Positions 1 to 11,427 are shown, counted from the first letter of the stretch. The stretch is DNA of 64,000 bases from Isoperla grammatica (GCA_945910005.1 OX246744.1:3250017-3314016), one strand, 5' to 3'. Program-made: numbers and translations. Notes: generated by a model not told the origin, from the sequence alone.

Positions 1-639
1 CGTGACCACCAAAAACGTCTAAAACGTTTTGCGACGTTTTGTTCTTGCCTTGGGTCCCCGTGTCTGCGGCCATGCATGCCACGTGGGGTTATACTCAGTG
101 GAGGGAGGTTAGCGACCTACCCATGTGATGCATTTTCTTACTTTGCGGCCGGATCTAACGACGAGGGTTACATTACAAGCAACGAGGATGTACCGAGACG
201 AGAGGAGACTGTGCACAAAAACTACTCGTTGCTCGTACATGTGCGAATATAGCGTTGTCGCACCCACGCACACAGACAGACAGACACCGTGCGTGTCTAC
301 TATCGCGGGATAGTATCGAGTTACTCGAGTGTTTTACTTTTAATAGCTCTTCGTTGTTTTACTTCCCATCAACTCTGGTGGGGCCGACGCGACGAGTGTG
401 CACTGTGCATGCACGGCAGTGGCGTTACCAGGAGGTTCCACCCCCCCCCCCCCCCCCCGTATACTCGCAGAGCGGTTTCTGTCACGGTCGAACATAGGCC
501 TAGGCTCTGTTGCAAATGTAGAATAAATCAATCATTATAGCTTGCAAATATACTCTCTTTTATACGTTTAGAGCCCGTTTAGGTACCTTTTTTGTCCGGC
601 AATGAGTTAACCATGTGACATTTTTAATAATACGAATTC
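1..639. other. Non-coding stretch with a C18 run
   Basis: I see no gene here. The short open frames have no recognisable domain and cross low-complexity DNA. The only distinct element is an uninterrupted run of 18 C at 441-458. Confidence 0.5.
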
Positions 640-1400
640 TTCTTCCAGATGTGGTACTAGAAGACAAGGCTCTTTATCACCCCAAAACCCAATATCGCCC
701 CGTGCACACGTTAGTTCTACTTCTATGAATAAAAGTAGGAAAGTTCGAGAAAAAAGAGAACATTGCGCAAATAAATAAATCAACTGTAGAGTGCGCCATT
801 TCCGAGCGCACTCGCAAAGCTCTCTCTCAAAGCAGCTATAGAATGAGTCCTAGACATTACCAAACCAAAACCCAATACCTCCCCGTACACACACGTTGGT
901 TCTAAAAACAAAAAGTCGAAACGTAAAGTTCCAGAAGAAAGAGAACATTGCGCAAATAAATAAATAAATCGACTGTAAAGTGCGCCATTTCCGAGCGCAC
1001 TCGCAAAGCTCTCTCTCAAAGCAGCTATAGAATGAGTCCTAGACATTACCAAACCAAAACCCAATACCTCCCCGTACACACACGTTGGTTCTAAAAACAA
1101 AAAGTCGAAACGTAAAGTTCCAGAAGAAAGAGAACATTGCGCAAATAAATAAATAAATCGACTGTAAAGTGCGCCATTTCCGAGCGCACTCGCAAAGCTC
1201 TCTCTCAAAGCAGCTATAGAATGAGTCCTAGACATTACCAAACCAAAACCCAATACCTCCCCGTACACACACGTTGGTTCTAAAAACAAAAAGTCGAAAC
1301 GGAAAGTTCCAGAAGAAAGAGAACATTGCGCAAATAAACCACTGTAAAGTGCGCCATCTCTGGGCGCGCACGTGCAAAGCTCTCTTTCTCTCACAGCAGC
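640..1400. repeat. Tandem array of about 189 bp, 3 good copies plus diverged edges
   Basis: The landmark GTGCGCCAT recurs at about 791, 980, 1169 and 1349, giving periods of 189, 189 and 180 bp. A more diverged copy starts near 640. Units share the block from the GAGCGCACTC region through an AATGAGTCC block to an ATTGCGCAAATAAATAAAT end. Long minus-strand open frames through the array only reflect the period being a multiple of 3 (189 = 63 codons) and are not evidence of a protein. A TATA-like motif follows the array. Confidence 0.85.
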
Positions 1401-1430
1401 TAGCTGCTAGAATGAGTCGAACGCACGACG

Positions 1431-1446
1431 GCCTATATAAGCGCAT
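1431..1446 (+). promoter_or_regulatory. Possible TATA box downstream of the 189-bp array
   Basis: The motif CTATATAAG sits at about 1432, just after the last array unit. Subrepeats followed by a TATA box resemble a retroelement or spacer promoter. No gene is visible downstream, so this is a weak call from motif and position only. Confidence 0.25.
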
Positions 1447-1652
1447 GCGAATAATTAACAGCCAGGCAACAGGTAGGAGTAGAATACTTGTCAGTGATTC
1501 AAGATTCCGTCCGTTCCAAGGACTCGACCGGCTAAGTCGTCGCGCAGTCAGCTGTTTCCACGGAAACTGCGTTATTCACTCACACTGGTGGACGGATGTA
1601 CCAAGTGAGAAACAAGCTGCTCTAGCTACCTCAGCAGAAAATATCTAGGCGT

Positions 1653-2135
1653 GGGGGGGGGGGGGGGGCGGTCGCCCTCAAAATCGGGACCATCAAGTTA
1701 ATAACTTTGCCCAACGGTCAACCCAAGTAGGCCTACACATTATGAGAGCGGACGTATATACAGCTAAGTATTTATATGAGGGGGTATATACCTTTTGACG
1801 GGGGGGTCGCCCTCAAAATCGGGACCATCAAGTTAATAACTTTGCCCAACTGTCAACCCAAGTACGCATTATGAAAGCAGACGTATATACAGCTAAGTAT
1901 TTATAGGAGGGAATATCTCCCTTTTGATGGGGGAGTTTGCCCTTAAAACCGGGCCACCCAACTAGGCAAAGTATTTATTGATTCCTTTTGACGGGGGAGT
2001 TCGCCCTTAAAATCGGGCCCCCGAACTTGATGAACTATACCCAACTAGACATGTTATGAAAACATACGCACAGAAAATAATTTTTTTTTTTTTTGCTTTT
2101 GACGGGGGAGTTCGCCCTCAAAATCGGGCCCCACG
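1653..2135. repeat. Degenerate tandem repeat with a CGCCCTCAAAATCGGG core
   Basis: The block opens with a run of 16 G (1653-1668). The core CGCCCTCAAAATCGGG, or a close variant, starts at about 1672, 1807, 1937, 2001 and 2112. Spacing is irregular (64-135 bp), with AT-rich intervals between cores. No coding potential is seen. Confidence 0.7.
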
Positions 2136-2862
2136 GCGGAGGGAATAGAGGCGAGAATTCTTTCATTTCAATGTCAGCCACACGCAAAACAATGAATGTG
2201 TAGAGCCCGAAAACCTACCATGAGCATATTAATTAACATGATATGAAAAGCTTTACGTGAGCAACACGAGGCAATTAAATTTCAGTTTTCAAATTAATTA
2301 TACAGTCTATTCATTCAATTCGCTCTTGATCATTTTAATTAATTTCATAAATACGGTGATATCGAAATCTAAAAGTCTGTTAAAGCGTGCATTAGATATA
2401 ACAGACGGGCGATTACAATACCTAATCGGTGCAAAACCTACCAATACAAATTCCAATCAAGCGGCCGATCAATTGGTTGATCGCATTTGTATGGATATGG
2501 GTTCGAATCCCGCGTACAGCACGGCCATGAATTAATTTAATCTTTCTTCATATTTAAAGTACTTTCGAGAGCGGCTTCTTCCAAAAGTCCTGCTGCCTCC
2601 GCCAGTCTAGTCTGGAGTCGGCAACTCCAAGACCCGATGCATCGACGCGACCGAGGAGGCCACCTCGAACCCACGACCCTCGCGCGCGCGCAAAGTGAAA
2701 CCCGGCGCGGGTCACACTCGACGGGCAAGTGGCCCGTGTGACCAACCAAGATGGCGACCGACCTCTGACACCCGACAGAGACCGGGTCGGTCGTGATATC
2801 ATGGCATTCACGCGCAAGCAATGGTTGAGCGCACACGACGCTACACGATTACTAGTACTACC
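2136..2862. other. No recognisable gene
   Basis: The left part is AT-rich. A tRNA-like B box (GGTTCGAATCC) lies near 2500, which hints at a SINE remnant. The GC-rich part (2570-2860) has overlapping minus-strand open frames of 99-113 codons without a recognisable motif. I see no convincing gene. Confidence 0.4.
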
Positions 2863-3020
2863 CACCCACGACATACTCATCAACTTACCGCTCACTCGTC
2901 GATGATGTTCGGAGCCTACAGGGTTGGTTTAGTCGCGCTTTAAATTAAAGTCCCTCACTGAAAATCAGTTTCGTTACTGAGTGGGTAGACTCTTAATGTG
3001 AATTTATTTATTTATTTAAC
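2863..3020 (+). repeat. Dispersed repeat, CTTTAAATTAAAG family, copy 1
   Basis: This copy runs from the GCTCACTCGTCGATG block through the palindrome CTTTAAATTAAAG and the GTTACTGAGTGGGTAGACTC block to a TTTA-rich tail. The same arrangement recurs at 21165-21390, 29053-29290 (minus), 25889-26120 (interrupted) and 31995-32047 (minus, partial). Multiple copies, both orientations and a simple A/T tail suggest a SINE-like retroposon. I do not recognise a named family. Confidence 0.75.
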
Positions 3021-3118
3021 TAAGTACAGAAGAGATCCGTCTTTGAAACAGAAGTCGGATCCTTCTTATACACCACTACTACGCCAGAGGTTCCCAAACT
3101 GTGTCCCGAGGACCCCTT

Positions 3119-3137
3119 GGGGGGGGGGGGGGGGGGG
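3119..3137 (+). repeat. G19 homopolymer run
   Basis: Nineteen consecutive G, the longest of ten G or C runs of at least 13 bp in the first 28.6 kb. Confidence 0.95.
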
Positions 3138-3305
3138 ATTTACGGACATGCCACAGGGGGTTAGCGAAATTCGATTGATTGATTTTTGGATTTTGGGCGC
3201 TTTTAACGGCGAGGGTCATTCGCGCCTCCAAGATGTATGTTATAAGTAGAGTATGGTTACAAAGGTTTATTTTGAAATGTAAATGTTATATAACGAAAAC
3301 GAAAA

Positions 3306-3505
3306 TCGATGTCATCAGAACATTGCCAAAGTCATCATAAGAGAGGGTTAACACTGATAAGATTCGTTGTCAGTAGAATATTGCCTAGGTCATCATAAGA
3401 GAGAGGGCTTGCAGATTCGTGGTCAGTGGAACATTGCCAAGGTCATCATAATAGAGGGCTAACAGAGTCGTTGTCATAATAACATTGCCACGGTCGACAT
3501 AAAAT
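3306..3505. repeat. Four degenerate copies of a 50-60 bp unit
   Basis: Variants of CATTGCCAAGGTCATCATA followed by a purine-rich block occur near 3322, 3382, 3433 and 3483. The copies differ at several positions each, so the array looks old. No coding potential is seen. Confidence 0.7.
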
Positions 3506-3635
3506 GGAAGGTAATTAAATAAGAAACAACACGTTTTCTACATACGAGGGTATTCAGCATGCTGAGTGGATTTTTGAAGACACTCTACGGAAAGATAAGA
3601 TGTTGAGCGAAATTCGAAAAGAAAATATATTATAC

Positions 3636-3799
3636 TTGGCCCAAGACTATACCTTACATACGCTTTCGTCACGGGCGAGGCACTCGTATAGCCAACCAGC
3701 GAACCGCCCGAGACAAGCCCGCGCAAATACCGACCGCTGATTGGCTACGCGAGCCCGTCGCCTGTGACGAAAGCATGTGTAAGGTTGTTTTGGGGCAAC
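3636..3799. mobile_element. MITE with GCTTTCGTCAC terminal inverted repeats, copy 1
   Basis: The left arm contains CCTTACATACGCTTTCGTCAC. The right arm is its near reverse complement and ends in AAAGCATGTGTAAGG. The inner part is also self-complementary (GGCTA and ACCAG against CTGATTGGCTA), so the whole element can fold. Close relatives are at 17580-17737 and 59807-59952. No transposase frame is present, so it is non-autonomous. The superfamily is unknown. Confidence 0.75.
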
Positions 3800-4332
3800 T
3801 ATAATATCATCTTCATGCAGCGCTTCAGTCCTGCCAATGAAATGGTGTTTGCTAGAGGGAGGGAGGGAGAGAGGGACGGGGGGGGGGATGATGATCAGGG
3901 GGAGATGAGGAATAAAAAACGTGTTACCGGGGTTGTTACATTTTCTAAATGTTCAGGGGGCCACTAAATGTGTTGGTAAGTGATAGCAAGTCAACAGTAT
4001 ATAACACTTTGGGAACCTCTGCATTAACCCTGCTCATGAAGAACCACCCAGAGTAAAAAAAGTTGCATTTTTTTTTTAAATTAAAGCATCGGTTGAAGAT
4101 TATACCTTACAATGTTTACTGATGGGTAAATGAAAATTGTCGCCGATCATTACTAAATCGAGTCGGGTATAATATCACGATTTGAAAGGCAAACATTTGC
4201 CGTGACTATGGCCGACACTGGTATACGGAGTGTCTGGTATACTAATATATACACCAATGTTTCGATCTCGGGGCTACAAGACGAAGCGACGGCCCAGAAC
4301 AGAAATGATTGCGCGAATCGTTAGATACTTAC
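3800..4332. other. No recognisable gene
   Basis: The stretch holds a GGGA-rich segment (about 3850-3910) and AT-rich DNA. I see no supported coding sequence or repeat. Confidence 0.4.
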
Positions 4333-4399
4333 AAAGCCATCGGTGCTTTTAGATTTACACCCAACAACAATGTTAGGTTGTCCAGAACGTCACCCTTAC
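4333..4399 (-). CDS. Candidate internal exon of an unidentified gene
   Basis: On the minus strand this 67-nt block is bounded by a strong acceptor (pyrimidine-rich, ending CTTTACAG) and a strong donor (GTAAGTATC). One frame is open (2 + 63 + 2 nt) and reads KGDVLDNLTLLLGVNLKAPM, a plausible folded-protein segment. The other frames contain stops. I do not recognise the protein. It could belong to the divergent gene starting at 36910 or to another gene, but no neighbouring exons were found, so it may be a chance match. Confidence 0.35.
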
Positions 4400-4401
4400 C
4401 T

Positions 4402-6109
4402 GTAAAGAGAAAGAAGAACAACAATTAGTATAAAGTCGTGATTATATCGAAACAACGATTCAACATGTCAACTCGCAAATAGATTAGGCTACTTATCTTT
4501 GTATAATATCATATTTTGTAACCATTTCTTATAGGATAAGGTACTTATCTATCCATATCTGTGTAAGTTATTATAATATTCACGTATTTCCTCATTGCTT
4601 ATCATCACAGATCATCAACCAGTTCGCATTTGCCAAGCTTGTACGAATTTAAATTGTACTTTTGTGTGTGTACTTTCAGTGGTTTTATACACTATCGTTG
4701 CATAGTTTTAATCGATTGTCATCCTTTGTAAATAAATTAGTTTTGTAAGAACCGACTAGGATATAGGCAAAATAAAATAAAACACCATCCTTCCTCACCA
4801 CATGTATAGCAGAACTGAAAGTTTTCCCGATGTTTTCCTCGTATACACACGTACAAAGCGGATGCTGGGATCGAATCCTTCGAACAGACTTTCCACGCAT
4901 CTATCATCCACTGCCTTCGCAGTCTTCTTGTGAAAAGATGTGAATACCACTCAGTATAGAAGTTCCAGACAAGTGAACGTCAAACAATACCAATTAACAT
5001 TATAAGGTGCGTCCGCGTGTTTATTCATCTAGCTAAGTCAACCCTGCATTGTATGTATTGTACACCGGAACACACATTGTTGCCAGAGATTTTAATTGTT
5101 TTTTTTAATAACAACATCATAAAACAATTGGTTAACAACCTTGGCATTCCGATGGGCTGGGTGGGACGGTAATAAAATATATTAATATTAAATATACGGA
5201 CTTAACTGTCGTACTGGATAAAATATTAGCGAATTCCTCTGTGCTGCCTTGCTTGACACAAACCCTAAATACAGTAGATATATATAGTTATTTACCCCAT
5301 GTACAATTTTCAACTGTGTGAGTGGGGGGGGGGGGGGGGAGAAGAACGTACTACTCCGTTTACCCAGGCTGACGTCTTCGTTTGTCGGCTATAGCCCTGA
5401 GCCTAACGCCACCCCCTCGTCCACCTCCTGACGAATCTCTTCCTTCTCACCATCTGTGATGGCTGCATGTCCAAGCGTTCCACAGCAGCAACTTGGGGGC
5501 TGATGACGTCACAGATGAGTAGCGAGGCTCGGCCAATCAAATGTGAGTATTGGTAAAAGCCGCCCGCTGATTGGCTCCGACACGCCCATCCATCTGTGAC
5601 GTCACCAGCCACCAAGATGCTCTGTGGAACGACTTTAGCACTCAGCAGCAGTTTATCGAGATAAATAATCTCTTGTGTAAACACCTTCGTAGGATTTCCG
5701 GTGTCAGGAATTGAACCCGGATGAATGACCCCCCCCCCCCCCCGCGTGCGACTAAGGATCAAAAACCACTACTTCCCGAGAGTAAGTCAGTCTCAAGACA
5801 GACAGACAGACTCCCGTGATGGGCTTTTATCACCGAACCACTCACTGTACGATGGGCAACAGCAGCGCAAGTTCGGTGTTTGTAAAGCGTTGCGAGGAAG
5901 AGAGGTATTGACTCTTGCTTGACTCTTGACGAAGGCAAACACATAATATCCTGCTGGCAATTGATACCACAAGGCTCTGTACACACACACATACGTTACG
6001 TAATACAATGAGGACCTCGTGGTAATTACACTTGCATGTACATGGGATGTGATTAGTGATTACGTGTCAATCAAACATAAATTAGAACTGATGGCATCTC
6101 TCTCTATCT
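4402..6109. other. No recognisable gene; foldback DNA and G/C runs
   Basis: Mostly AT-rich DNA. A G16 run is at 5324-5339 and a C15 run at 5729-5743. At about 5490-5640 an imperfect foldback (GATGACGTCACAGATG against CATCTGTGACGTCACC, with GGCCAATCA and TGATTGGC inside) resembles the architecture of the GCTTTCGTCAC MITEs but differs in sequence. A tRNA-like B box in reverse orientation lies near 5710. No gene is supported. Confidence 0.4.
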
Positions 6110-6209
6110 CGACTTAGAAGATTTACAGTTTGTTTTATATGGAGGGATTTAAAAGCTCACTTAGAAGATTTACAGTTTGTTTTATATATGGAGGGATTTA
6201 AAAGCTCAA
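6110..6209. repeat. Two-copy direct repeat of about 49 bp
   Basis: Two nearly identical adjacent copies run from CTTAGAAGATTTACAG to ATTTAAAAGCTCA. They differ by a 2-bp TA insertion in the second copy. Confidence 0.85.
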
Positions 6210-6698
6210 TCTAGCTTTGACGACACTCGCGTGGCAGCTACCTATACTAGATATATGAGATTTTACCGCCCGGGACTAGAACCCAGATGATTGGTATCTA
6301 ATAACGGGACACGTACGTGAATTCTTGTAGTTTGAACAAAAAGGACCTTTAGCGCAAGAAAAATCGCTGGCCCTCTCAATTCGACCACTAATACGAAGGA
6401 ATTTAAACAGCCCGTAATCGTGCGCGCACACACACAAGTATATCAATAAAAACGTTTTCTTTTTTCCAATACGGAAAGAAAGTGTTTTTGTTGATACACG
6501 TTACATATGCACACACACCTCGCGTGCTGCTCTGTGGTGTCAACGGTTACCACGACGTCAACCGGGCTTCATGTCCATGGACAGGCAGGTTCCCGAATCT
6601 CCTATCTACAGAGCGAGTGTTAGTATATAGGTCCAGTCAACAGGTTACCGAGATGACGGTAGATATTAGCTTCTTTAAAACTCAACAGGTATACATTA

Positions 6699-6888
6699 AG
6701 GCTGGTCCACACAAATTTTTTAAGCATAAGATTTAAGGTTTTAAGATGTTGTTTTAAAAACAACAATGAAAACAACGTCTTAAAACTAAAACTTTGTGTG
6801 AACGCCAGTACGTGTTTCCTATGATCCAACTTTACGACTACGCGTTAAACCTTAAATCGTGCGTCTTAAAAATCTGTGTGGACCAGCC
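6699..6888. mobile_element. MITE with GGCTGGTCCACACA inverted termini
   Basis: The element starts GGCTGGTCCACACA and ends TGTGTGGACCAGCC, exact reverse complements. Inner parts are also complementary (ACAACG, TTTTAAG blocks). A possible 5-bp duplication, CATTA, lies at each side. No transposase frame is present. It explains the short open frames seen here on both strands. Confidence 0.8.
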
Positions 6889-7039
6889 ATTATAGGTATA
6901 TACTTTAGAACATTCGAGTTGTCAAGTTGGTTAACAACATGTCTTACTGACATGGGAGCCAAATTTCCAAATACCCTTATCACAAAAATCTCTATGATTC
7001 GATACAAGCAGCAGTAACCAATCGGTAATCCAATGTCCT

Positions 7040-7054
7040 CCCCCCCCCCCCCCC
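7040..7054 (+). repeat. C15 homopolymer run
   Basis: Fifteen consecutive C, followed by a further C-rich tract. Confidence 0.95.
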
Positions 7055-7551
7055 TACCCCCACCCCCAATGCAGCTACTACATCAGCGTAGAATGTAAAT
7101 TGTAGAATGAAGATACTACTTTGTAATGTACATAGTAATTGAAGTAGTAGTGGTGGTAGTAGTAGTCGTTTTTTTTTTATTACGAATCCGTAATTAAATT
7201 TGAATTGAAAATGTCTAAAATTATTTACTGTACCATTACTACATTACTAATTGTTAATTATTAATAAAGAATAGTACAAATGAGCTGTCTTTGATAAAAT
7301 TAACAAAATCAATCAAGTTTAGAATTAGTCGGCAATAACGACAATGATCAGATACACGCACAAGACATCAAAACCTCAACCAATGAACTCCAAACACAAT
7401 ATTCTCTCACATTTAATATATTATTTAAACAAAAACAAGCACATCTCTAAAAAGTAAAGGGAATCTAATGCGAGCACGTTCTCTGTAAACTAAAACACGT
7501 TGATAACATCTCGTTTAGAACTAGATTAACACGCAGATAAACTGTATGGAC

Positions 7552-7554
<3 letters not shown>

Positions 7555-7610
<56 letters not shown>

Positions 7611-7622
7611 ATCTCTCTCTTT
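7555..7622 (+). repeat. (CT)n microsatellite
   Basis: An uninterrupted CT dinucleotide tract of about 50 bp, followed by CTAT-interrupted units. The DNA between 7060 and 7550 and between 7623 and 7910 is AT-rich and shows no gene. Confidence 0.95.
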
Positions 7623-7913
7623 TGTGTAGCCTACAACAACAATCCATCAAGACGAGACAGACAGAGTGAACAAACAAACAGACAGACACTCGAGAAACCA
7701 CCTTACATACATCACACAATGACAATGTAATAAGTGAGTGCACTCTAACGTTACACTCTAATCTCCGTGTGCACATCTGCTAAACAACCACACACACAGA
7801 GTTTCTAAAGATAACGCGCTCCATCGCGATATGATCTAGTCTAGTACATTGTGGGACATTACGTCAAACAAAACTGCGGGGTGCCATAAAGTATATGCGA
7901 ATCCTTTCATTTC

Positions 7914-8336
7914 CCAGGCGTGGGTATATTTATGGAGTGTGCTGTTAAACTTTTTAAGCTCACTTTTTCCCAAGAAATACACCGAAAACTCACTGTTTTT
8001 TTGTTACGACATTAAGTACATGTTTATGAACAATTTGTAACTATTTTTAGTTATCGAAATTATTTGTGTACAGTTTATTAATTTTAGTCGTTGAAGTTCC
8101 TCCAAATTTTCATTTCGCCGCCATTTACACACAATGTTAAATGGACTTCGCAAACTTTAAAATAATGGATTTTATTCATAGTATTGATATAATTTGGAAG
8201 AAGGTGTCGTTCATTTTTAGTTTAACATGTAATCATACAACACAAAAATGAATGACACCTTCTTCAATCAAATGTATAAAGTTCAAACTTCGAAGTGTAA
8301 CAGCTAGCACACTCCGTAAATACACCCTAGGCGGTG
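7914..8336. mobile_element. Foldback element with GTGTATTTACGGAGTGTGCT-like ends
   Basis: The left end (TGGGTATATTTATGGAGTGT, about 7921) and the right end (ACACTCCGTAAATACACCC, about 8310) are near-perfect reverse complements. An internal hairpin, GAAGAAGGTGTCGTTCATTT against AAATGAATGACACCTTCTTC (8199-8265), sits inside. No transposase is present. Probably a non-autonomous DNA transposon of about 0.4 kb. Confidence 0.7.
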
Positions 8337-8373
8337 TGATATTCGAGTCGAGTGCTGCCCATGATTATACACA

Positions 8374-9017
8374 CGATACTTGCGCATGCATGTAGTCAGT
8401 ACTTACATTCATGCAGGCAGTAAAGTAAAGGTCTACTTTCCAATAATATTTGGGTGCTGCATGCACGATACTTGCGCATGCATGTAGTTAGTACTTACAT
8501 TCATGCAGGCAGTAAAGTAAAGGTCTACTTTCCAATAATATTTGGGTGCTGCATGCACGATACTTACGCATGCATGTAGTTAGTACTTACATTCATGCAG
8601 GCAGTAAAGTAAAGGTCTACTTTCCAATAATATTTGGGTGCTGCATGCACGATACTTGCGCATGCATGTAGTTAGTACTTACATTCATGCAGGCAGTAAA
8701 GTAAAGGTCTACTTTCCAATAATATTTGGGTGCTGCATGCACGATACTTGCGCATGCATGTAGTTAGTACTTACATTCATGCAGGCAGTAAAGTAAAGGT
8801 CTACTTTCCAATAATATTTGGGTGCTGCATGCACGATACTTGCGCATGCATGTAGTTAGTACTTACATTCATGCAGGCAGTAAAGTAAAGGTCTACTTTC
8901 CAATAATATTTGGGTGCTGCATGCACGATACTTGCGCATGCATGTAGTTAGTACTTACATTCATGCAGGCAGTAAAGTAAAGGTCTACTTTCCAATAATA
9001 TTTGGGTGCTGCATGCA
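8374..9017. repeat. Tandem array, seven copies of exactly 92 bp
   Basis: The landmark CGATACTT starts at 8374, 8466, 8558, 8650, 8742, 8834 and 8926, and the array breaks at 9018, so the period is exactly 92 bp seven times. Copies are nearly identical. Each unit contains GCATGC-type palindromes and GTACTTACATTC. Neither strand codes across the array. Confidence 0.95.
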
Positions 9018-10318
9018 CGATGCGAGCGAGGACCCCGACGGCTAGCACTCATATTTACATCCGGAATTACACATAGTCTAGTGCGAACCGTGTTACTGCA
9101 CGGCGGAACTAGAGTCGCCCGCTCGACGTTTGGGGAATTACGACCCCACAGACTGATTGACGTCATCTTAGAAGATGAGTGTGTGTGGGGGGGGGGGGGA
9201 GTGGGCGCTTTAGCTGCTGCAATTTTGATAAACTTTAAGTCATTACTCGTTATATAGAAATGAATGAATGAATACAATTCCCAAATGAGTCTTTAAAAAT
9301 GAAATTTACGTATATACTTTTACATATGTTCTGAGGTAGGTGGGTGGACAGATTAATAGAATTTAATACATATAGCGTTATTCAAAGATTATTTAGTATT
9401 GATTACACTCTGTAAAATGTATTTACAAATTGTAACAGTTCAATTGTAATAAGTTAGTTCAACACTTCTATAGCACTAGGCTCAGAGGCTGTACCCACGA
9501 CACTTTTTGAACTTACTTTAAATTTTTGAGCGCTTAGATTTTGACTTTCCATTTTGTAAAGATACGCGCAAAGAACACACTATACTACAACCATTTTTTG
9601 TTAGTAACTTATATTTCCCTACGAATACCCTCAAAATTTAAACAAATCGATTTTTTTTTCTTGGCAATCAACCAGTATCATGCCCAAGTTGTGTAATTTT
9701 CCGATTACTATTTCCAGCTGTTATTACCGAGTCAGCATCAAATTGTTATTCCATTCCAACGTTTACCGCGAGTATACGACGAATTAAAATACTCGTTTAG
9801 CATTCATTCTCATTGTCCTCCATTCGAAATAGAATGTATACCTATATCACGAGTACTGAATTGCATTGACACCGAACGTGTACATTCAACATTGATAATT
9901 TTAAACAAATCAACCAAAACGAAAGTCTGTAAAATGCAAAATAGGGAATGTGAATAATGTATATTTAAAATATAACGACAAATGATGTAACCTCAACGGT
10001 TGTGCACAATAATATAGCAGCACACGAATCGAGAGAAAACGACAAATGTACCGTGACGCAATGCAATACCTGCCCTGCAACGATTCATTATACCGATGCG
10101 TAAAGTAGAAGGACGAATCCGTAAGTATAAGAAAAAAGCCACAAAGACGCGTGGGTATATAAGACTTCTCTTCTGCGTAACAAATTCATAAACATAGGTC
10201 AGAGAACATGTCAGTGTCTTCATAATATGACTCGTTCGTCCCCCCCCCCCCCCCACAGTCCTCTCCCTATATCGTGGGCGCGCTTAAAATCAGTAGGAGT
10301 TTTACAGGTGTATTTGCC
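9018..10318. other. No recognisable gene
   Basis: The stretch holds a G13 run (9187-9199), a C15 run (10240-10254) and AT-rich DNA. A minus-strand acceptor-like pyrimidine tract near 9930 is followed by an open stretch without recognisable protein character; I did not call it. Confidence 0.4.
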
Positions 10319-10634
10319 GTCAACCAATTACTCTTAAACTTATAGTAGGATTATTATAAATATTTACCTACTTGTAGAGGGATGTCATATCTATACATTT
10401 GTCACCAACCTATTCAAAAATAATGTAACCATTTTTGTAACAGATTCTCCGTATTGTTTCGCCGAACATTTTCGACGAAAGTAATTTATTTGCATAATTT
10501 AAACGTGAGTATATTATTATTTTTGAGCAGGCTTGTCACAAATGTACTTAATCCATGCGTAGATATGACACCCCTCTGCAAGAAGGTACATTTTCATAAT
10601 AATCCTAGTATTTGTTTAAGAGTAATTAGTTGAC
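10319..10634. mobile_element. MITE with GTCAACYAATTACTCTTAAAC termini, copy 1
   Basis: The left end begins GTCAACCAATTACTCTTAAA. The right end is its reverse complement with one mismatch, and the similarity continues inward into the GGATTATTATAAA block. Diverged relatives are at about 16883-17135 and 26262-26420. No transposase frame is present. Confidence 0.8.
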
Positions 10635-10938
10635 TAAAAACGTCAAAATTACTTCCGGAGTGAGTAAACAATATAATTTACAACAATAAAATGCATGCTG
10701 TAGTGTGTAGACAAATATTCACATATCAGAAAATGAAAAAACAAATACATTAAAAATTGTGGGTTTCACTATTCAAATTCCCCGAGGAGAAGGAATAATT
10801 GTGTAAGTAGTAGAAGGACGTCGAATCGCAAAAAAAAGAAGCTGCAAGACTTCTTCGCTAGCGTAACAAATCACTAAACATCAGTTGTCTTCGTATGAAG
10901 TGTGGGCGCGCCGCCACTGGATCAGGCCAGAGTCCATC
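10635..10938. other. No recognisable gene
   Basis: About 300 bp of AT-rich DNA between two mobile elements, with no supported coding sequence or repeat. Confidence 0.4.
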
Positions 10939-10946
10939 CTAGATAC

Positions 10947-11419
10947 TAGGGATGACATCGGGTATCCGGGTATCCGGGTTACCCGAATCCAAAAATTACC
11001 CGAGTCCGTTCTAAGGATTCGAATCTTGTTCTAGTACATTTTTTTTTGAATTGTTGTATGCTTCAACAATGCGCCAACAATGGTGATAACAAAATGACTT
11101 GTTTCCATTCAATAAAATACTGTCCCGCTCCGTTATGTACCCATTATTGGCTTCATTAAAAATAAACTAAGCCTATTTCATGTGGTGTGATTGCTGCGGG
11201 CGAGTTCTGGTTTGCCTATGCTCGCACTGGCTCTCGGCCTACCCCTACCCGTTCCCGACCGTCATCACTGGCTGACAGAACGCACGCTGGCAGCTTCTGC
11301 CACAGGCGGTCAATGGCCTTCAAATAACATGTTGAGCGACACACTTCTAGGATTCGGGTTACCCGAATCCTTGAGGGGCTGGAATCGAATCCAAATTTTA
11401 CTACCCGATGTCATCCCTA
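10947..11419. mobile_element. Non-autonomous hAT-type element with 8-bp target duplication
   Basis: The element begins TAGGGATGACATCGGGTA and ends with the exact reverse complement. It is flanked by a perfect 8-bp duplication, CTAGATAC, at 10939-10946 and 11420-11427. TAGGG-type termini and 8-bp duplications are characteristic of the hAT superfamily. The 473-bp interior has further self-complementary GGATTCGGGTTACCCGAATCC-like segments and no transposase. The element abuts the left end of the next tandem array. Confidence 0.85.
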
Positions 11420-11427
11420 CTAGATAC

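Noticed and set aside
780..1394. 204-codon minus-strand frame with repeated peptide
   Set aside because: It is the 189-bp array read in a frame that stays open because 189 is divisible by 3. No domain, and other frames are also open.
8374..9017. CRISPR array
   Set aside because: Units are identical end to end with no alternation of repeats and variable spacers, and the DNA is eukaryotic.
9760..9930. Minus-strand exon after a strong pyrimidine tract (acceptor near 9930)
   Set aside because: Two frames stay open for a while, the donor is weak and the peptide has no protein-like pattern. Not better than chance.
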